A DNA stretch of 15,909 bases from Chloroflexota bacterium (GCA_021806765.1 JAJZQR010000111.1:1-15909), one strand, 5' to 3'. Shown: positions 6,924 to 13,439, counted from the first letter of the stretch. Translations and numbers: made by a program. The notes: a model not told the origin generated them from the letters alone.

Positions 6924-8243
6924 TTGAAAGGGCTGGACCAAACCCTGGAGGTGGCCCAGCAGGAGCAGCGAGCCCAGGAGGTCGGCCAGATCACCATGTT
7001 CGACAGCATGTTCGACGCCCTCGCTGCCCCCGTCGCTCCCCGGGCGCCCGCTGCGGCGACGAGCTCCGCTCCCCCAGCCACCCTGAAGGAACAGCTGGCC
7101 TGGGAGAAGGAGGTGTTGGGCATCTACATCTCCAGCCACCCCTTCCAGCACGCCGCCGCCTGGCTGCAAAGCCGGGTGACTGCCAACAGCGGCCAGATCG
7201 GCGAGGATCTGGAGGGCAAGAAGGTGGTGGTGGCCGGGGTCATAGCCGGCGTCAAGGCGCTGACCACCAAGAAGGGGGACCGGATGGCTGCCGTCCAGAT
7301 CGAGGATCTTCACGGGAGCCTGGAGGTGGTCGTTTTCCCGAAGAGCTACGAGAAGACGCGAAGTCTATGGCAGCCCGACGCCGTGGTGGTGGTCGAGGGG
7401 AAGGTGGACGCCAAGGACGACCGGAAGAAGGTGCTGTGCGAGAAGGCGGAGCTGTTCGTGGTGCCCGAGGGCACGCCCCCGCCGATGGTGGAACTTCCGG
7501 CCGCGGGTTACGATGGGGATGCCCCGGCCGGCTTCGGGCCCGAGGAGTTCCCCGGCGAGGAGCCGGGGTACCAGTGGGAGGAGCTGGCGGAGGAGGCTCC
7601 GATCCTTGGCACTGGCAGCCGTAGTGTTGCCGCAGATGCCGTCAGCCCTCACCCCGACCCTCTCCCAAGGGGAGAGGGGGTTATAGTGTTGGTGGCCGGC
7701 GTGCCTGCCGGCCCGACGGCCTCGTCGGTGGGCGAGGAGGACACCGCCTACGCCGTCGCAGCAACCGGTGCGACAGCCCTCCCCCCGACACTCTCCCAAG
7801 GGGAGCCCGTATCGCCTCTCCCTTTGGGAGAGGCCGCCCGAAGGGCGGGTGAGGGCTCGGACGTTGCCGGCCAAATGGCCCAGTCGGGTGCAAGCGGGGT
7901 TCACAGCAGCAACGGCAACGGCCACCGTGGGAACGGCAATGGCAACGGCGACGGCTCCAGGGCCGCCCAGAACGGCCAGACCAACGGACGGAAGCCCTGC
8001 CACCTTCGGATCTTACTGCCGCGACGGGGGACCGACGAGCAGGACGTCGATCTGCTCCGGCGGGTGTACCAGGCACTGTCGGCCTGGCACGGGGAGGACA
8101 GTTACGAGCTGTGCGTCGAGACCGGCGGCGGCCGCGCCGTCCTGGAGAGTCCCGACGCCAGGACGGCGCTGAACCCCGAGTTGGAGGCGGATCTGAAGGA
8201 GATCCTCGGCCCCGACTGCCTGACCGTCTGCGATGTTGGCTGA
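6924..8243 (+). CDS. dnaE: DNA polymerase III alpha subunit, C-terminal part after the amber codon
   Basis: This continues dnaE in the same frame. If translated separately it could begin at the TTG at 6924, but no convincing ribosome-binding site precedes it. A clamp-binding motif, QITMF (6987-7001), sits where E. coli alpha has QADMF. It is followed by the LKEQLAWEKEVLGIYISSHP segment and an OB fold (VVVAGVIAG to KAELFVVPEG, about 7225-7470). The linker (about 7480-8000) is abnormally long and low in complexity: it is partly built of dispersed palindromic repeats and a Gly-Asn run. The C-terminal domain (HLRILLPRR to LGPDCLTV, about 8000-8230) resembles the usual tau-binding end of alpha. 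The frame has stayed open for 1.3 kb through both repeats, which argues that the amber is recent, bypassed or an assembly error. It ends with an 11-base overlap with the next gene. Confidence 0.88.
   Translation: MKGLDQTLEVAQQEQRAQEVGQITMFDSMFDALAAPVAPRAPAAATSSAPPATLKEQLAWEKEVLGIYISSHPFQHAAAWLQSRVTANSGQIGEDLEGKKVVVAGVIAGVKALTTKKGDRMAAVQIEDLHGSLEVVVFPKSYEKTRSLWQPDAVVVVEGKVDAKDDRKKVLCEKAELFVVPEGTPPPMVELPAAGYDGDAPAGFGPEEFPGEEPGYQWEELAEEAPILGTGSRSVAADAVSPHPDPLPRGEGVIVLVAGVPAGPTASSVGEEDTAYAVAATGATALPPTLSQGEPVSPLPLGEAARRAGEGSDVAGQMAQSGASGVHSSNGNGHRGNGNGNGDGSRAAQNGQTNGRKPCHLRILLPRRGTDEQDVDLLRRVYQALSAWHGEDSYELCVETGGGRAVLESPDARTALNPELEADLKEILGPDCLTVCDVG
7645..7680. repeat. CTCTCCC-type palindromic repeat inside dnaE, partial copy
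   Basis: A perfect 9-base inverted repeat (CCCTCTCCC at 7658-7666, GGGAGAGGG at 7670-7678, loop AAG) is preceded by GCCCTCACCCCGA. It is translated in the dnaE frame as SPHPDPLPRGEG, a peptide that recurs wherever this intergenic repeat type falls in a coding frame. It lies in the linker between the OB fold and the C-terminal domain and leaves the frame intact. Confidence 0.75.
7776..7856. repeat. CTCTCCC-type palindromic repeat inside dnaE, fuller copy
   Basis: This is a second, longer element of the same style. CTCTCCCAAGGGGAG lies at 7791-7805. CCTCTCCC/GGGAGAGG is a perfect hairpin at 7815-7833 with loop TTT, and CCGCCC/GGGCGG is another at 7834-7848 with loop GAA. The ends are GCCCTCCCCCC and GGGTGAGGGC, roughly inverted to each other. 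It is read in frame as LSQGEPVSPLPLGEAARRAGEG. A related palindrome occurs at 15442-15465. Confidence 0.75.
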
Positions 8244-9054
8244 CTATCACCTCCACTCGCACGTTTCCCACGATGGGAGGGGGAGGATCGAGGAGCACGC
8301 CCGGCGAGCGTCGGAGATCGGTCTCGCCGAGCTGTGTTTCACCGAGCACCTCGATTTCTACCCCTCCGAGGACGGCCTCTCCTGCTCGACGATCCCGTCG
8401 GAGACCCAGCTACGGCTTTACCTGGAGGAGGTGCGGGATGCCCGGGGGCGCGGCCCCGTCAGGCTGCGGGCGGGGGTGGAGCTGGACTACAAGCCTGAGA
8501 CCGACCGCTGGGTGCGGGAGCTGCTGAGTCGCTTCAGCTTCGACTTCGTCCTGGGCTCCGTCCACAACGTGGGCAGGTGGGGCGTGTCTGGGCCGAAGGA
8601 GATGGCTCTGGCCTTCTTCGAGGAGAGGGGCGTCGAGGGGGGCTGCCAGGATTACTACGAGGTCGTGGAGCAGGCCGTCGCCACCGGGCTTTTCGATTCC
8701 TTCGCCCACCTGGACCTGGTGAAGCGCTTCCGCCCGCAGAACGGCACCCTGATCCTCCAGGGCGCCCTGCGAGATCGGATCTTCGCCATCCTGGACCGAA
8801 TGGCAGCCACCGGAACTGGCATCGAGGTCAACGGCTCGGGCCTGATCCACGACGCCCGAGAAGCGTATCCCAGCCTGGAGCTATTGAAGCTGGCTCGAGA
8901 TCGGGGCGTGGCCACCCTGACCGTCGGCTCCGACTCCCACCGGCCGGAGACCGTCGGCCGCTGCCTGCCGGAGGCCCTGGATCTCGCCCGGGCGGCGGGC
9001 TTCAGCCGCTTCCACACCTTCCAGCAGCGGGTGCCGGCGGCCGTACCGATTTAG
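8233..9054 (+). CDS. PHP-family phosphatase, histidinol-phosphatase type
   Basis: A 273-residue stand-alone PHP-domain hydrolase, most like the HisK/HisJ histidinol-phosphatases, which act on histidinol phosphate using a three-metal centre. Metal-ligand motifs appear in the expected order: DYHLHSH (residues 4-10), FTEHLDF, GVELDY, GSVHNV, FAHLDLVKRF and GSDSH near the C-terminus. Length and motif order are normal. The ATG at 8233 overlaps the end of dnaE by 11 bases, so its translation probably depends on ribosomes finishing dnaE. No other histidine biosynthesis gene is nearby, so the substrate could be another phosphate ester. The gene ends with TAG at 9052-9054, 17 bases before a dispersed repeat that may act as terminator. 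Confidence 0.85.
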   Translation: MLADYHLHSHVSHDGRGRIEEHARRASEIGLAELCFTEHLDFYPSEDGLSCSTIPSETQLRLYLEEVRDARGRGPVRLRAGVELDYKPETDRWVRELLSRFSFDFVLGSVHNVGRWGVSGPKEMALAFFEERGVEGGCQDYYEVVEQAVATGLFDSFAHLDLVKRFRPQNGTLILQGALRDRIFAILDRMAATGTGIEVNGSGLIHDAREAYPSLELLKLARDRGVATLTVGSDSHRPETVGRCLPEALDLARAAGFSRFHTFQQRVPAAVPI

Positions 9055-9071
9055 CGCGCCTCACAATACCC

Positions 9072-9128
9072 GTAGGGGCGATCCTCGTGATCGCCCAGGA
9101 CCAGGGCGAACACAAGATTCGCCCCTAC
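9072..9128. repeat. GTAGGGG double-hairpin dispersed repeat
   Basis: A 57-base element bounded by GTAGGGGCGA and its complement TCGCCCCTAC. It holds two internal hairpins: GGGCGATC/GATCGCCC (9076-9096, loop CTCGT) and GGGCGAA/TTCGCCC (9104-9124, loop CACAAGA). It lies between two convergent genes and could stop transcription both ways. Its right end supplies the TAG stop of the M29 aminopeptidase gene. The element at 13363-13439 has the same plan with different stems. Confidence 0.8.
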
Positions 9129-10183
9129 TCCGGCAGCCCCTTGATCCCGGCCAAGGCCTCGGGGGCGAAGCGGCCGTTCCGCATCAGGACCCGGCCATCC
9201 ACCGCGATGCTGCACTCCGAGGGGATCACGTCCACGTGGGTCTTGGCCGACCAATCGGCTCCCGTCTCCTCCGGGTAGGGATCCCCGAAGGCCACGTGGA
9301 CGCCGGGGATCTTCTCGTCCTGGAGCAGGTTGCCCGTCAGCGTCTTGACCCAGAGGTTCGCTCCGATGGCGAACTCCCCCACACGGTCGCTGTACTCGCT
9401 GGTGGCCAGGTACTGCTTCAGCTCCTGCCTCAGATCCCGGTTCTCGGTGCTCACGTCCACGACGCGGCCCCGGGCCACGGTGAAGGTCACCCCCAGCTCC
9501 AGCACCCCATACTTCCGGCTGAAGTAGTCGCCCAGCAGCTCGGCTACCAGAACCCCCTCGGCGTCCTCCGGGCAGGTGTAGGTCTCCCCCTCCGGGAGGT
9601 TGCCCCACTCGCCTTGGTCGTGGTAGATGCCCGGGCAGGGCTTCCAGCGCAGCTGCCGGCTGAAAGTGGCTCGAAAATCGGTGCCCTTGGGATTGGTGAC
9701 CCTAATCTCCCGGGCCGGCCGGACCAGCTCGGTGATCCTCTCCACCACCTGGGCCACCACGTGGTAGTCCGCCAGCATCCCCTGGACCATCAATCGCTCG
9801 TCGATGTCGATCATGTGGCCGTGCCGCACGTTCAGCTCGTCGACCAGCAGGTGGCGCAGGGGAATGCGGAAGGAGACCTCACCCTTGAGCCCCCGGGCGG
9901 CGAAGAAGGTGGCGGTGGGATGAGTGGCCCGCAGAGCCTCGGCCAGGTTCTCGGGCAGGGAGGTGTAGGGCCGCACCCCGAAATCCTCCAGCCATGTCAT
10001 CTCCGCCTCGGCCCCCACCCGGCGGCATTCCTTCTGCAGCGCCAGGCCGATCCGTTGGGTATCGCGGTCGCTGATGATGGTGACCCGGTCCCCTTTCCCG
10101 ATGGCCAGGCAGGTTACGACGGCGTTGCGAGCGCCCTGCAGCAGCAGTTCTTCCGGGATTCCTGAGTTCTCAGGGCTGTCCAC
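9125..10183 (-). CDS. M29-family (AmpS/AmpT-type) metal aminopeptidase
   Basis: A 352-residue aminopeptidase of clan MQ, family M29, which removes N-terminal residues from peptides with two metal ions. The six family active-site residues all appear: Glu in NLPEGE, Glu in GEFAIGAN, His (about 296) and Tyr in HVAFGDPY, and His/Asp in THVDVI (about 316-318). I chose GTG at 10181-10183 because AGGAGG at 10191-10196 sits seven bases upstream and the protein then begins near the family's usual helix; the longer frame from 10270 would add 29 residues of unlikely sequence. The stop codon is provided by the end of a dispersed repeat, so the natural C-terminus may have been altered slightly. It is transcribed alone, divergently from the small gene at 10444, and no secretion signal is seen. 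Confidence 0.87.
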   Translation of the reverse strand: MDSPENSGIPEELLLQGARNAVVTCLAIGKGDRVTIISDRDTQRIGLALQKECRRVGAEAEMTWLEDFGVRPYTSLPENLAEALRATHPTATFFAARGLKGEVSFRIPLRHLLVDELNVRHGHMIDIDERLMVQGMLADYHVVAQVVERITELVRPAREIRVTNPKGTDFRATFSRQLRWKPCPGIYHDQGEWGNLPEGETYTCPEDAEGVLVAELLGDYFSRKYGVLELGVTFTVARGRVVDVSTENRDLRQELKQYLATSEYSDRVGEFAIGANLWVKTLTGNLLQDEKIPGVHVAFGDPYPEETGADWSAKTHVDVIPSECSIAVDGRVLMRNGRFAPEALAGIKGLPE

Positions 10184-10190
10184 GCGGTAG

Positions 10191-10196
10191 CCTCCT
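10191..10196 (-). promoter_or_regulatory. Shine-Dalgarno of the M29 aminopeptidase gene
   Basis: AGGAGG on the minus strand, seven bases before GTG at 10183. It decides the start against the upstream in-frame ATG at 10270. Confidence 0.7.
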
Positions 10197-10208
10197 CTGT
10201 TGCTTGAG

Positions 10209-10238
10209 GGATGCCGGCAGCCCGTGGGCCCGGCATCC
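10209..10238 (-). other. Leader hairpin upstream of the M29 gene
   Basis: GGATGCCGG (10209-10217) and CCGGCATCC (10230-10238) form a perfect nine-base stem with a 12-base loop. It sits about 13 bases upstream of the M29 Shine-Dalgarno, inside the presumed leader. It could be a regulatory or stabilising structure; no uridine run follows on either strand, so a terminator is unlikely. The rest of 10184-10443 holds the possible -10 box below and a short CTGCC-G-GGCAG palindrome at 10386-10396. Confidence 0.45.
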
Positions 10239-10288
10239 AATGTGGAGCTTTCGGTAATGCTTCTCTTCACATCGCCAGAATCGGGCCA

Positions 10289-10294
10289 ATTATA
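10289..10294 (-). promoter_or_regulatory. Possible -10 box for the M29 gene
   Basis: A perfect TATAAT on the minus strand about 105 bases upstream of the GTG start, in an otherwise GC-rich gap. No TTGACA-like -35 is seen at 17 bases, so support is weak. Confidence 0.3.
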
Positions 10295-10443
10295 GTCGAT
10301 CCTGGCGACCGTTTTCCGGCCGATAGCCCCCCGAAGGCATCCAGGTCGCTACTTCTTTGGCCTGGATCCTGCACCGGCGCCTCCCCTGCCGGGCAGGCAG
10401 CGGTCACGAGGGGTACTATTGTTCTCGAGAAGGAGTGCTCAAG

Positions 10444-10812
10444 ATGGCGTTGATGGCGTTTGCCGCCCCTATCCTGCCGGGCAAGACCCAGCAGTGGAGA
10501 CGTTTTGTGGAGGAGTTGAACGGGCCCCGCAGGAAAGAGTACGAGGATGCCCGGCGGCGGCAGGGTGTGCGGGAGCGGGCCTTCCTGCAGTCCACCCCCC
10601 AGGGAGACGTGGTGATCGTCACCATGGAAGGCGACGATCCGATGGAGTCCTTCCGTCGATTCGCTGCTACCAACGATCCCTTCACCCGCTGGTTCAATCA
10701 GCAAGTGACCGAGATCCACGGCTTGGGCCTCAACCAGATCGCATCCCAGCCTGCGCCTCAGATGATGGTGGATTCCGAACCCGGAGCCGCCCAGCAGCGG
10801 CAGGCGGCCTAG
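10444..10812 (+). CDS. Small conserved hypothetical protein, possible dimeric alpha/beta-barrel
   Basis: A 122-residue soluble protein. The ATG at 10444 has AGGAG at 10431-10435, eight bases upstream; the in-frame ATG at 10357 would add 29 residues and is less likely. The N-terminal half reads FAAPILPGKTQQWRRFVEEL, followed by a helix rich in Arg/Glu. Then come a strand (DVVIVTMEGDD) and helices (MESFRRFAATNDPFTRWFNQQV), a beta-alpha-beta order compatible with a ferredoxin-like, ABM/EthD-type fold. It resembles a small domain-of-unknown-function family I recall as DUF6176, but I cannot verify that. The C-terminal 20 residues are Gln/Ala/Pro-rich and probably disordered. It is a single-gene unit, with the hairpins at 10815-10882 directly after its TAG stop. 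No function is assigned. Confidence 0.78.
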   Translation: MALMAFAAPILPGKTQQWRRFVEELNGPRRKEYEDARRRQGVRERAFLQSTPQGDVVIVTMEGDDPMESFRRFAATNDPFTRWFNQQVTEIHGLGLNQIASQPAPQMMVDSEPGAAQQRQAA

Positions 10813-10814
10813 GT

Positions 10815-10831
10815 CCGGAAGGGGCTTCCGG
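10815..10831 (+). other. Short inverted repeat after the small hypothetical gene
   Basis: CCGGAAG, loop GGG, CTTCCGG, starting three bases after the stop. It precedes the larger hairpin and may help stop transcription or protect the 3' end. Confidence 0.4.
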
Positions 10832-10832
10832 C

Positions 10833-10882
10833 AGGGAGGGGTGGGCGATCCGAGACAGAAGCCGGATCGCCCACCCCTCCCT
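10833..10882. terminator. Perfect 19-bp hairpin between convergent genes
   Basis: Arms at 10833-10851 and 10864-10882 are exactly complementary over 19 bases, with a 12-base loop. It lies between the convergent small hypothetical gene (ends 10812) and the M20 gene (ends 10943). A short T-rich run (CATTTCTTC) follows on the plus strand, consistent with an intrinsic, possibly bidirectional terminator. Perfect pairing of this length could also be a mobile palindromic repeat. Confidence 0.6.
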
Positions 10883-10942
10883 CCATTTCTTCGCCGATCC
10901 TTTCGGTGGGGCTTGCCTCAGCTCTCGACGGCCGGACCCTCC

Positions 10943-12139
10943 CTACTCCTGGGGGTCGCGACCCAGCTGCTCCCGGAAGGTTGCCCGCACCCGCGCCCGG
11001 ACCTCCGGGCTCAGTAGCAGCTCCACCCCCGTCCGGGCCAGCAGGGTGGCTCCCGTGGCGATCAGCTGATCCGCCCGTGGGGTGATGGCGGCGGCGGCGA
11101 ACTCGGGGCTGTGGCCCACAACCCCCTTGTCGCAGATCCCCATGTAGGGGTGGATGGTCGGCACCAGCTGGCTCACGTCGCCGATGTCGCTGGAGCCCAC
11201 GCCGCCGTCGGTGGGCGGGACCTCGTACTCGATGGCGAGGGCCTCCATGTTCTCTCGCAGCAGCTCGATCAGGGTCTGGTTGCAGACCCGGGCCTTGTAG
11301 CCGACCCCCTTGTGGATCTGAGGTCGGGCGCCGGTGGCGAGAGCCGCACCCTCCACGATGTTGATGAACCTCCGCTCCAGCTCCTCCACGTACCCCTGAT
11401 CCTTGGCCCGCAGCAGGAACTTGGCGGCGGCGTAATCGGGGATGATGTTGGGGGCGTCCCCGCCGTGGGTGATGCAGCCGTGGACCCTGGCGTCGGGCTT
11501 CAGCATCTGCCTCATGGCGTTGAGGCTGAAGAAGAGCTGCAGCACCGCGTCCAGGGCGCTGATCCCCTGGTCGGGGTAGGCCGCGGCGTGAGCCGACTTT
11601 CCGAAGAACTCCACCTCGAAGTGCGAAACCGCCAGGGAGCCCCGATCCAGGAAGGTGGAGTCGCGGGGGTGCATGATGATGGCGGCGTCCAACCCCCGGA
11701 ATACCCCGGCGTCGGCCATGGTTACCTTGCCGCCTCCCCCCTCCTCGGCCGGGGTGCCGATCACCTGGATACTCCCTTCCAGGTTGGGGAGGGCACGCTT
11801 GAGGGCGATCCCGGCCCCCAGTGCCCACACGGCCATCAGGTTGTGGCCGCAGGCGTGGCCCAGCTTCGGCAGGGCGTCGTACTCCGCCAGGAAGGCCACG
11901 GCCGGTTTGCCCCGGCCGAAGCTGGCGACGAAAGCCGTCTCCAGCCCCGCCACCGGCCGCTGGACGGCGAAGCCCTCCCTCCCCAGCTCTTCCACCAACA
12001 GGGCGACGGCCCGGTGCTCCTGGAACTGGAGCTCCGGGTTGGCGTGGATGGTGTGGGATATCTCGGTCAGTCGGGGGTGGAGGCCCTTGACCTCCCTGGC
12101 AATGAGCTCCTTGACGGCTTCCACTGAGGTCGGTGGCAT
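10943..12139 (-). CDS. M20-family amidohydrolase, AbgB-like
   Basis: A 398-residue zinc-dependent amidohydrolase of the M20 family, nearest in feel to p-aminobenzoyl-glutamate hydrolase subunit B and related aminoacyl/dipeptide hydrolases. It would cleave an N-acyl or peptide-like amide in the cytoplasm. Visible metal and catalytic motifs are AEYDALP, GHACGHNL, TPAEEGGGGK with the catalytic Glu pair, IMHPRD and GHSPEF near the C-terminus; the lid/dimerisation domain starts around FGKSAHAAAYP. Length is normal. The ATG at 12139 has AAGGAGG nine bases upstream. No AbgA partner or transporter is visible, so the substrate is open. It ends in TAG and faces the 19-bp hairpin. It is divergent from the XRE/PIN gene, leaving only 78 bases for both promoters. 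Confidence 0.87.
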   Translation of the reverse strand: MPPTSVEAVKELIAREVKGLHPRLTEISHTIHANPELQFQEHRAVALLVEELGREGFAVQRPVAGLETAFVASFGRGKPAVAFLAEYDALPKLGHACGHNLMAVWALGAGIALKRALPNLEGSIQVIGTPAEEGGGGKVTMADAGVFRGLDAAIIMHPRDSTFLDRGSLAVSHFEVEFFGKSAHAAAYPDQGISALDAVLQLFFSLNAMRQMLKPDARVHGCITHGGDAPNIIPDYAAAKFLLRAKDQGYVEELERRFINIVEGAALATGARPQIHKGVGYKARVCNQTLIELLRENMEALAIEYEVPPTDGGVGSSDIGDVSQLVPTIHPYMGICDKGVVGHSPEFAAAAITPRADQLIATGATLLARTGVELLLSPEVRARVRATFREQLGRDPQE

Positions 12140-12217
12140 TGCGGCGCGCCTCCTTATCGGTCCTTATGGTCGGCTATTGTCCCACAATGTTCTTCTGTTT
12201 TCGAGCGGGCTCGCCAC

Positions 12218-12646
12218 TTGTGGTATCATCTGATTGAGCTCACCGGACTGAAGATCCCCCACAAACGCCTGTACCGTTGGGTGTTCGACCTCTACACGAG
12301 CCTGCCCATCGACTACGTGGACGCTTACCACGCGGCCCTCATTGAGAGTCGTGATCCCCCGGAGTTGTACAGCTACGATCTGAGGCTGCCAATCCTTCGG
12401 GCCGAGCGGCGGCTGTCGCAGCGGCAGTTGGCGGCCCTAGCCGGGGTGCGTCCGGACACCATTTCGGCCCTGGAGCGTGGGGAGAGTACCGGCATCCGTT
12501 TCGACACGCTGGCCCGCCTCTGCGAGGTGCTGGAGTGCGACCCCGGGGATCTCTTCGAGGTGGAGGAGGATTTTCACCGAGTGCCGGTGCTGGGCGGGCC
12601 CGACGAGGACGACCTGGCTCGGCAACGGTTGCGGGAGCGGCGGTGA
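12218..12646 (+). CDS. PIN-domain remnant carrying an inserted XRE helix-turn-helix
   Basis: The 142-codon frame has mixed origin. Residues 1-52 (KRLYRWVFDLYTSL, IDYVDAYHAALIE, ELYSYD) match the C-terminal half of a VapC-type PIN toxin. Residues about 54-115 (ILRAERRLSQRQLAALAGV, TISALERGESTGIRFDTLARLCEVLECDPGDLFEV) are a complete XRE-type helix-turn-helix. DFHRVPVLGG then follows, which looks like the normal continuation of the PIN domain after YSYD (usually DFDRVPG). The XRE module thus appears inserted into the PIN fold. The PIN N-terminal half, with the first catalytic Asp and Glu, is missing, so nuclease activity is unlikely, though DNA binding is possible. The only early start is TTG at 12218, without a clear ribosome-binding site; treat the start and expression as uncertain. 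It ends seven bases before the end of the convergent MazF gene. Confidence 0.6.
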   Translation: MWYHLIELTGLKIPHKRLYRWVFDLYTSLPIDYVDAYHAALIESRDPPELYSYDLRLPILRAERRLSQRQLAALAGVRPDTISALERGESTGIRFDTLARLCEVLECDPGDLFEVEEDFHRVPVLGGPDEDDLARQRLRERR

Positions 12647-12653
12647 GTCGCCA

Positions 12654-12998
12654 TTACTCCAGGTCCAGGTGATCCCGTATGGCCTGCCGCACCGCTTCGC
12701 GCCGCGATTCGTCCTCCAGGTATCCATATACTCGGCGTAGCCGCTCCTTGGAGATGGTGCGGATCTGGTGGGCCATGGCGATGGAGTCCAGGGGTTGGCC
12801 GGCGGCGCCCTTCGGCAGCAAGATCTCATAGGGGTAGAGACGACGGTGGGTCGAGGTCAGGGGTAGCACGGTGACGTTCGGCATCACCTGGTTGAAGACC
12901 TCGTTGCTCACCACCAGCACCGGACGCAGGCCCTTCTGCTCCGAACCCCGGACCGGGTCCAGATCGGCCTCGATGACGGCCCACTGAAGGGCAGGCAT
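12654..12998 (-). CDS. MazF/PemK-type endoribonuclease toxin
   Basis: A 114-residue MazF-family mRNA interferase, the toxin of a type II toxin-antitoxin pair. The family core is clear: ADLDPVRGSEQKGLRPVLVVSNEVFN (split here at LRPVLVVSN) with the conserved Arg and the strand that carries it, then VTVLPLTSTHR with the conserved Thr/Ser. A C-terminal IRTISKERL and a final helix follow. The ATG at 12996-12998 shares one base with the antitoxin stop (TGATG) and has AAGGA seven bases upstream; the GTG at 13001 is an alternative. It should be translationally coupled to the antitoxin. It ends with TAA, the only TAA stop among the genes here. Confidence 0.88.
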   Translation of the reverse strand: MPALQWAVIEADLDPVRGSEQKGLRPVLVVSNEVFNQVMPNVTVLPLTSTHRRLYPYEILLPKGAAGQPLDSIAMAHQIRTISKERLRRVYGYLEDESRREAVRQAIRDHLDLE

Positions 12999-13264
12999 CA
13001 CGCGATCCTTCGGGCGGTTTCAGCGTCGGCCAGCTGGAAATCCTGCTCCACGTCTGCCAGATCCCGCAGGAAAAGAGGGTCTTTCACGGCTTCCTCCAGC
13101 CGGAGGCGATCCTGGCGGCGACGCAGCTCCCGGAGTTCCTTCAGTAGGGCGCGCTCGACCAGAGCGTTCTTGCTGGGAGCCATGCCTCGCTTGACCGCTT
13201 CATCCAGGTCCTCCAACACCTCGCGGCTGAGGCTGAAGGTGGCTTTCTTCGTTGCCGTTTCCAT
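12998..13264 (-). CDS. Ribbon-helix-helix antitoxin partner of MazF
   Basis: An 88-residue small protein placed directly before the MazF gene, in the usual antitoxin-first order. Residues 5-45 (KKATFSLSREVLEDLDEAVKRG, then SKNALVERAL) fit a ribbon-helix-helix DNA-binding fold that would dimerise and repress its own promoter. The charged, Arg/Glu/Asp-rich second half, ending FLRDLADVEQDFQLAD, is the likely toxin-neutralising tail. The ATG at 13264 has GGAGGA seven bases upstream. Sequence alone does not show whether it is closer to MazE9-type or other CopG-like antitoxins. Confidence 0.85.
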   Translation of the reverse strand: METATKKATFSLSREVLEDLDEAVKRGMAPSKNALVERALLKELRELRRRQDRLRLEEAVKDPLFLRDLADVEQDFQLADAETARRIA

Positions 13265-13305
13265 GAGGGCTTCCTCCGGTTCGCCTGCCTGTGCTTGCTC
13301 TCATT

Positions 13306-13334
13306 ACCATACCACGCGCTTGCCGATGGAGCAA
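13306..13334 (-). promoter_or_regulatory. Possible promoter of the antitoxin-toxin pair
   Basis: TTGCTC (13329-13334) and TATGGT (13306-13311) on the minus strand are 17 bases apart and would start transcription about 35 bases before the antitoxin ATG. Each hexamer is only a partial match. It is the best candidate in the gap, and autorepression by the antitoxin here would be typical. Confidence 0.35.
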
Positions 13335-13362
13335 GCCGAATGCCACGCTGATCTCAAACAGC

Positions 13363-13439
13363 GTAGGGCAGGGCGCTCTGCCCTGCCGCCCGTCCCTGCA
13401 ATTGCTCGCCGGGCGGCGGGGCACAGGGCCCCGCCCTAC
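13363..13439. repeat. GTAGGGC double-hairpin dispersed repeat
   Basis: A 77-base element bounded by GTAGGGC and GCCCTAC. It has two internal hairpins: GGCAGGGC/GCCCTGCC (13367-13387) and GGCGGGGC/GCCCCGCC (13415-13435). The plan is that of the 9072-9128 element, with different stem sequences. It lies between the 3' end of the aldehyde oxidoreductase gene and the antitoxin promoter, so it may terminate the former's transcript. Confidence 0.75.

Noticed and set aside
6880..6930. Split-intein or programmed frameshift as explanation of the dnaE break
   Set aside because: Both parts are in one frame with a single TAG between them; no intein N- or C-terminal motifs (starting Cys, His-Asn end) and no slippery heptamer are seen.
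4266..7313. A 1015-codon open frame on the minus strand across dnaE
   Set aside because: It is the antisense shadow of a GC-rich gene: low-complexity Leu/Gly/His/Val composition and no recognisable domain, while the plus strand is a clear polymerase.
10170..10200. T-box-like sequence GGAGGCTACCGCG just before the M29 start
   Set aside because: It resembles the T-box GGTGGNACCGCG only in part, overlaps the Shine-Dalgarno and start codon, and there is no room or sequence for a Stem I; an aminopeptidase is also not a usual target.
13363..13439. Possible CRISPR repeat or tRNA
   Set aside because: It is a single copy with two unrelated hairpins and no spacers; no cloverleaf or CCA end can be drawn.
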